From Porticoccus sp950063125 (GTDB lineage Bacteria; Pseudomonadota; Gammaproteobacteria; Pseudomonadales; Porticoccaceae): a stretch of 64,000 nucleotides of DNA. The notes under the pieces were generated by a model. That model did not search any database. It was not told the origin of the DNA and saw only the letters and a program-made list of their open reading frames with translations. The first letter of the stretch is position 1, and every line of letters starts with the position of its first letter. Where the stretch lies: assembly GCF_963973895.1 (NCBI RefSeq), contig NZ_CAXBBF010000003.1. The stretch is one strand, 5' to 3'. The position numbers were made by a program, and so were the translations under genes. Below, one piece after another: positions 62,451 to 64,000 of this stretch.

Positions 62451-63104
62451 TCAGTGAATCAGTAATTGCCCCGATCCGTTAAACAACAGATTGACCGATA
62501 AATTGTCGATCAGACAGGGCCACCGCTGTAGATCACTTGCCCACCGGTTGCTGCGGTCCTCCCGGCACGCCTCGGGAACAAACACCAGATCTTTTTGTTG
62601 CAGCTCATCCACGATCAGATGAACAGCGCTGTCGAGTTGATTGGCGAAAGGTTCGCCAATCAGGTGATGGATGATCAGGTTTGAACGAGTCATATCCATC
62701 GGCACCAATGGCATGTTGTAGCCCGAGATAAACCGGTCATTGACCTCCTCGACCAGTCGATGGGCGAGATAGGATTCACCCATAAGAGAATTGAGTCCTT
62801 CGTGACCGGCAACCAATGCTGGCGGTTTCATGAAAAACTCCCTGGCAGTGCAAATCACCGGTTCTATGTAGTCGATCAGTCCGTATTCATCTGCGATGGC
62901 ATCTACCGCATCAATAAATTCAGGCACCTGATCTATATAGTGAATAATAAAATTGAGAAGTGCTGGAATGATGTTCTCGGACGGCAACTGGATGGACTTG
63001 TGGAGTGCGTTGACGCGGGTCCTGAGCAATGTGGCAAGCTGACCGGTTGCCCTTTCGTGCGTCTTGGCGGCGGCAATAGCCTGGCGAATAATTACAGTAT
63101 CCAT
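62451..63104 (-). CDS. Conserved-looking protein of unknown function
   Basis: A 217-residue soluble, mostly helical protein with no cysteine pair, signal or membrane segment that I can recognise. It begins DTVIIRQAIAAAKTHERATG and contains the acidic, aromatic-rich middle PPALVAGHEGLNSLMGES and the tail LIDNLSVNLLFNGSGQLLIH. I cannot assign a family. The ATG at 63104 is preferred to a TTG two codons upstream. It lies tail-to-tail with yheV and downstream of the MATE gene in the same direction. Confidence 0.75.
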   Translation of the reverse strand: MDTVIIRQAIAAAKTHERATGQLATLLRTRVNALHKSIQLPSENIIPALLNFIIHYIDQVPEFIDAVDAIADEYGLIDYIEPVICTAREFFMKPPALVAGHEGLNSLMGESYLAHRLVEEVNDRFISGYNMPLVPMDMTRSNLIIHHLIGEPFANQLDSAVHLIVDELQQKDLVFVPEACREDRSNRWASDLQRWPCLIDNLSVNLLFNGSGQLLIH

Positions 63105-63175
63105 AGTCAAAAGTTAGCTGAGCTGGATAAAAAGGCAAAGAACATCTCGCTATAAGCCGCGCTACTTTTTGTTCA

Positions 63176-64000
63176 TCACCATGTTTGAGTGATCCACTGG
63201 CCGCGTTTGCTGAACAGGGCGAATAGCCATGCCATCTGAACACTGCGTGCCGCTAAAAAGGCGAGATAGGCTAACCACAACCCATGATTGCCGAGCGAGG
63301 CTGAGAAATACCACAGTGGAAAAAAAACCAGAAAAGACGCCATCAGCATGCTGTCCTGCATCGCACGGGTTTTGCCACTACCGATGAAAATACCGTCCGC
63401 CATAAAGCAAATAAGGCCGACCAGTGGCATGGCTGTCAGCCAGGGCCAATAGATTTTCACAGCAGGTAAAACCTCTGGTAGGTTCGTAATCGCGCCAATA
63501 ATGATGTCCGGGAAAAATGCATAAATGAGGGTAGCGATCAAGGCGATGGCCAGACCCCAGGCGGTAGTAATCAGACAAACGCGGTAAAAGTCTTTGAGGT
63601 CTTTCTTGCCGATGGCGTGCCCGGCAAGTGACTCGGCGGCGTGCGCAAACCCATCCTGTGTAAACGCCACCAGTAGTACTAGCTGCATCAGGATGGCATT
63701 GGCCGAGAGAATAACATCGCCCTGCCGTGCACCCTGGGCAGTGAAAAAAGTCATGATAAATACAAGGCAGGCCGTGCGGACAAACAGATGACGGTTAGCC
63801 CTGAACAGCTCGCGATATCTGGACCATTGTGTCAGTTGCATTGACCTGATCGGTGTTTTGAGCTGGCGTATGGTGACTGTCACCAGCAGCAGTGCGAGTG
63901 CCAAACCGAGATATTCCGCGGTTAAGGAGGCCCATGCTGCTCCGGCACTGTTCAGTTTCATTCCGACTATGAATAGAAAATCAAAACCAACATTGGTGAG
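63176..64000 (-). CDS. MATE-family multidrug efflux transporter, DinF-like (5' end outside window)
   Basis: The frame is open through the right window edge, so the N-terminal part is missing. The 275 visible residues hold about seven membrane segments from the second half of a 12-helix MATE protein. KLNSAGAAWASLTAEYLGLAL and RQGDVILSANAILMQLVLLVAF (core DVILSANAILMQL) resemble the DinF subgroup. The usual role is sodium- or proton-driven drug or metabolite export; substrate unknown. Confidence 0.85.
   Translation of the reverse strand, partial: LTNVGFDFLFIVGMKLNSAGAAWASLTAEYLGLALALLLVTVTIRQLKTPIRSMQLTQWSRYRELFRANRHLFVRTACLVFIMTFFTAQGARQGDVILSANAILMQLVLLVAFTQDGFAHAAESLAGHAIGKKDLKDFYRVCLITTAWGLAIALIATLIYAFFPDIIIGAITNLPEVLPAVKIYWPWLTAMPLVGLICFMADGIFIGSGKTRAMQDSMLMASFLVFFPLWYFSASLGNHGLWLAYLAFLAARSVQMAWLFALFSKRGQWITQTW

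Noticed and set aside
1..64000. CRISPR array, insertion sequences, prophage, rRNA or tRNA genes
   Set aside because: No spaced direct repeats, transposase-like frames, phage genes or cloverleaf-forming sequences were seen when reading both strands.

Overview
The window is the replication-origin neighbourhood of a gammaproteobacterial chromosome, about 64 kb of mostly conserved core genes. Three things place it near Pseudomonas and the marine Cellvibrionales-type lineages: the order gyrB-recF-dnaN-dnaA / mnmG-rsmG-parA-parB-atpIBEFHAGDC-glmU-glmS, the block trkH-trkA-rsmB-fmt-def-lysM-dprA-tsaC-hemF-aroE, and Pseudomonas-type parS sites (TGTTCCACGTGGAACA). TRAP transport genes, typically sodium-driven, fit a marine or saline heterotroph, but this is inference. 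No phage, transposase, CRISPR array, rRNA or tRNA gene was seen.

Layout. 0-2.7 kb: the C-terminal part of a PutA proline catabolic enzyme, an enoyl-CoA hydratase-family protein and a beta-carbonic anhydrase. 2.8-8.4 kb: the phosphate operon pstS-pstC-pstA-pstB-phoU (minus strand) behind tandem Pho boxes. 8.5-12.1 kb: TRAP permeases DctQM, a YciA thioesterase, a glutaredoxin and a ceramidase-like (CREST) membrane protein. 12.4-17 kb: glyQ-glyS-gmhB-plsC and a tiny charged protein. 17-27.5 kb: gyrB, recF, dnaN, dnaA, mnmE, yidC, yidD, rnpA and rpmH, all on the minus strand. 27.5-28.1 kb: the best oriC candidate. 28.1-42.8 kb: mnmG, rsmG, parA, parB, the whole ATP synthase operon, glmU and glmS, all on the plus strand. 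42.8-44.2 kb: an intergenic region with a possible small RNA, then a HexR-type regulator with a probable autoregulatory operator. 44.3-50.3 kb: uvrD, an orphan TRAP receptor lipoprotein, and a cluster of RimK, a retropepsin-like protease, an M14-type deacylase/carboxypeptidase and a TPR protein. 50.4-61.5 kb: potassium uptake (trkH, trkA), translation initiation and rRNA modification (rsmB, fmt, def), a LysM protein, dprA, purE, tsaC, hemF and aroE. 61.5-64 kb: a gamma-carbonic-anhydrase-like protein, a YheV zinc ribbon, an unknown protein and a partial MATE transporter.

The most unusual point is the origin architecture. In Pseudomonas-type origins rpmH lies next to dnaA and is transcribed away from it, and rpmH-rnpA-yidD-yidC-mnmE runs in the same direction as mnmG. 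Here that five-gene block is inverted in place: mnmE abuts dnaA and rpmH faces mnmG. Both ends of the block carry AT-rich DNA with DnaA boxes (23.37-23.52 kb and 27.62-27.73 kb). Every gene from gyrB to rpmH points left and every gene from mnmG to glmS points right, so the replication start is most simply placed at 27.5-28.1 kb. A relocated or two-part origin is a testable possibility. Two perfect parS sites inside recF, with parA and parB beyond mnmG and rsmG, complete the segregation apparatus.

Second in interest is the rimK cluster, which pairs an enzyme that adds glutamates to a protein C-terminus with a retropepsin-like protease and an M14 metallo-enzyme that could process the tails. The TRAP receptor (46.5 kb) and the DctQM permeases (8.5-10.4 kb) look like parts of one system split by 36 kb.
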